Source: Pararge aegeria
Taxonomy: Eukaryota > Arthropoda > Insecta > Lepidoptera > Nymphalidae
Direction of reading: 5' to 3'
NCBI RefSeq assembly: GCF_905163445.1
Contig: NC_053190.1
Location: 870,501-934,500, forward strand
DNA: 64,000 nucleotides
Shown: positions 63,660 to 64,000 of the stretch, in pieces
Position numbering within the stretch: the first letter of the stretch is position 1
How the letters are laid out: each line of letters opens with the position of its first letter
The notes under the pieces: model-generated
What the model was told of the DNA's origin: nothing
What the model saw: the letters and a program-made list of their open reading frames with translations, nothing else
Database searches by the model: none
Translations under genes and position numbers: made by a program

Positions 63660-63775
63660 TGAGTTTTTGGTCAGCTTCTAGGTAGAGCCACTACAACGTA
63701 CAAACTTTATGTTTTAAAAGTTCCTATATTATACCTACGGAAAATAAACGAATTGAGATGTTTTTGAATTTTAAG
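63660..63775 (+). mobile_element. LINE-b 3' end, decayed
   Basis: CTTCTAGGTAGAGCCACTAC, then AAAATAAACGAATTGAGATG and TTTTTGAATTTTAAG. Confidence 0.55.
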
Positions 63776-63902
63776 TCAACCGATTGGTGTCCACTGCTGG
63801 ACCTACTCGTAGGTCTTTTGTAGGGAGTTCCATAACCTACGGTCCTGTGTTTCCAGCGGCTCCCAGCGATTATTTGATGTCGTTTGTCCACCTCGTTGGT
63901 CA
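63773..63902 (-). pseudogene. RTE-like LINE C-terminal scrap
   Basis: Plus strand: CAACCGATTGGTGTCCACTG, GTAGGTCTTTTGTAGGGAGT and CAGCGGCTCCCAGCGATTAT. It joins a LINE-b 3' end directly. Confidence 0.55.
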
Positions 63903-64000
63903 ATTTTATATTATTAAAAGATTGTAGTCACGATGGTTATAAGATGCGTTTGATAGACATCCGAGTATCTTCAGTCATTTGACATGAGATTTACAGCTCT

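Noticed and set aside
1..64000. CRISPR array, integrated virus or bacterial cassette
   Set aside because: No evenly spaced direct repeats, no viral structural or polymerase genes, and no operon-like gene spacing were seen. The only polymerase-like remnants are LINE-type.

Overview
The window looks like AT-rich, gene-poor nuclear DNA of a lepidopteran, probably a nymphalid-type butterfly. There is no rRNA, operon, CRISPR array or long ORF, and no virus-like or bacterial gene. It holds dozens of decayed interspersed repeats of kinds I recognise from butterfly and moth genomes: three tRNA-headed SINE families, 3' ends of several non-LTR retrotransposons (CR1/jockey-like and RTE-like), hAT- and pogo-like MITEs, and AT-rich spacers between them. 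The taxon is inferred from repeat character, not from a gene.

Family names used here are local labels. SINE-1 has a tRNA-like head and a 3' end near CTTTGGGGCTAGATGGCGAT (Metulj-like). SINE-2 has a tRNA-like head and a (GAT)n tail. SINE-3 has a tRNA-like head, a GCCATACCCC motif and an A-rich tail. LINE-a is CR1/jockey-like with a YNKLP C-terminus and a TTTGAC or AATTTG tail. LINE-b ends in TTTTGAA repeats, LINE-c in ATTC or TAAA repeats, LINE-d in ATCTAA repeats. Rep-E, G, J, K, L, M, P, Q and Z are unclassified repeats.

Layout: 0-9 kb holds SINEs, a hAT-like MITE with a LINE-c copy inside it (3.9-4.25 kb) and a LINE C-terminal remnant (4.86-5.17 kb). 9-14 kb is LINE-a and RTE debris, then a candidate terminal coding exon at 13.78-13.99 kb directly downstream of a LINE-a fragment. 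14-21 kb has LINE-b and LINE-d, a tandem SINE-3 pair, a tRNA-like repeat and a second candidate exon at 19.4-19.58 kb ending at a consensus splice donor. 21-31 kb has a decayed LINE reverse-transcriptase remnant (22.46-23.28 kb), two Rep-K copies and a LINE-a copy inside a SINE-2. 31-42 kb is mostly anonymous DNA with a GC-rich glycine/proline minisatellite (36.4-36.6 kb). 42-50 kb has the clearest nested insertions: SINE-2 in SINE-3, hAT-MITE in Rep-E, SINEs in a hAT-MITE, and a pogo-like MITE in Rep-P. 50-64 kb is more of the same with a longer LINE-c remnant at 52.2-52.9 kb.

No complete functional gene could be supported. The genes do not form a system. The window is best read as intergenic or intronic DNA whose history is layered transposon insertion. 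The most useful leads are the two exon candidates, a recurrent LINE-a/SINE-1 chimeric tail, a tRNA-like repeat with a conserved upstream block, and a perfect 38-bp palindrome.
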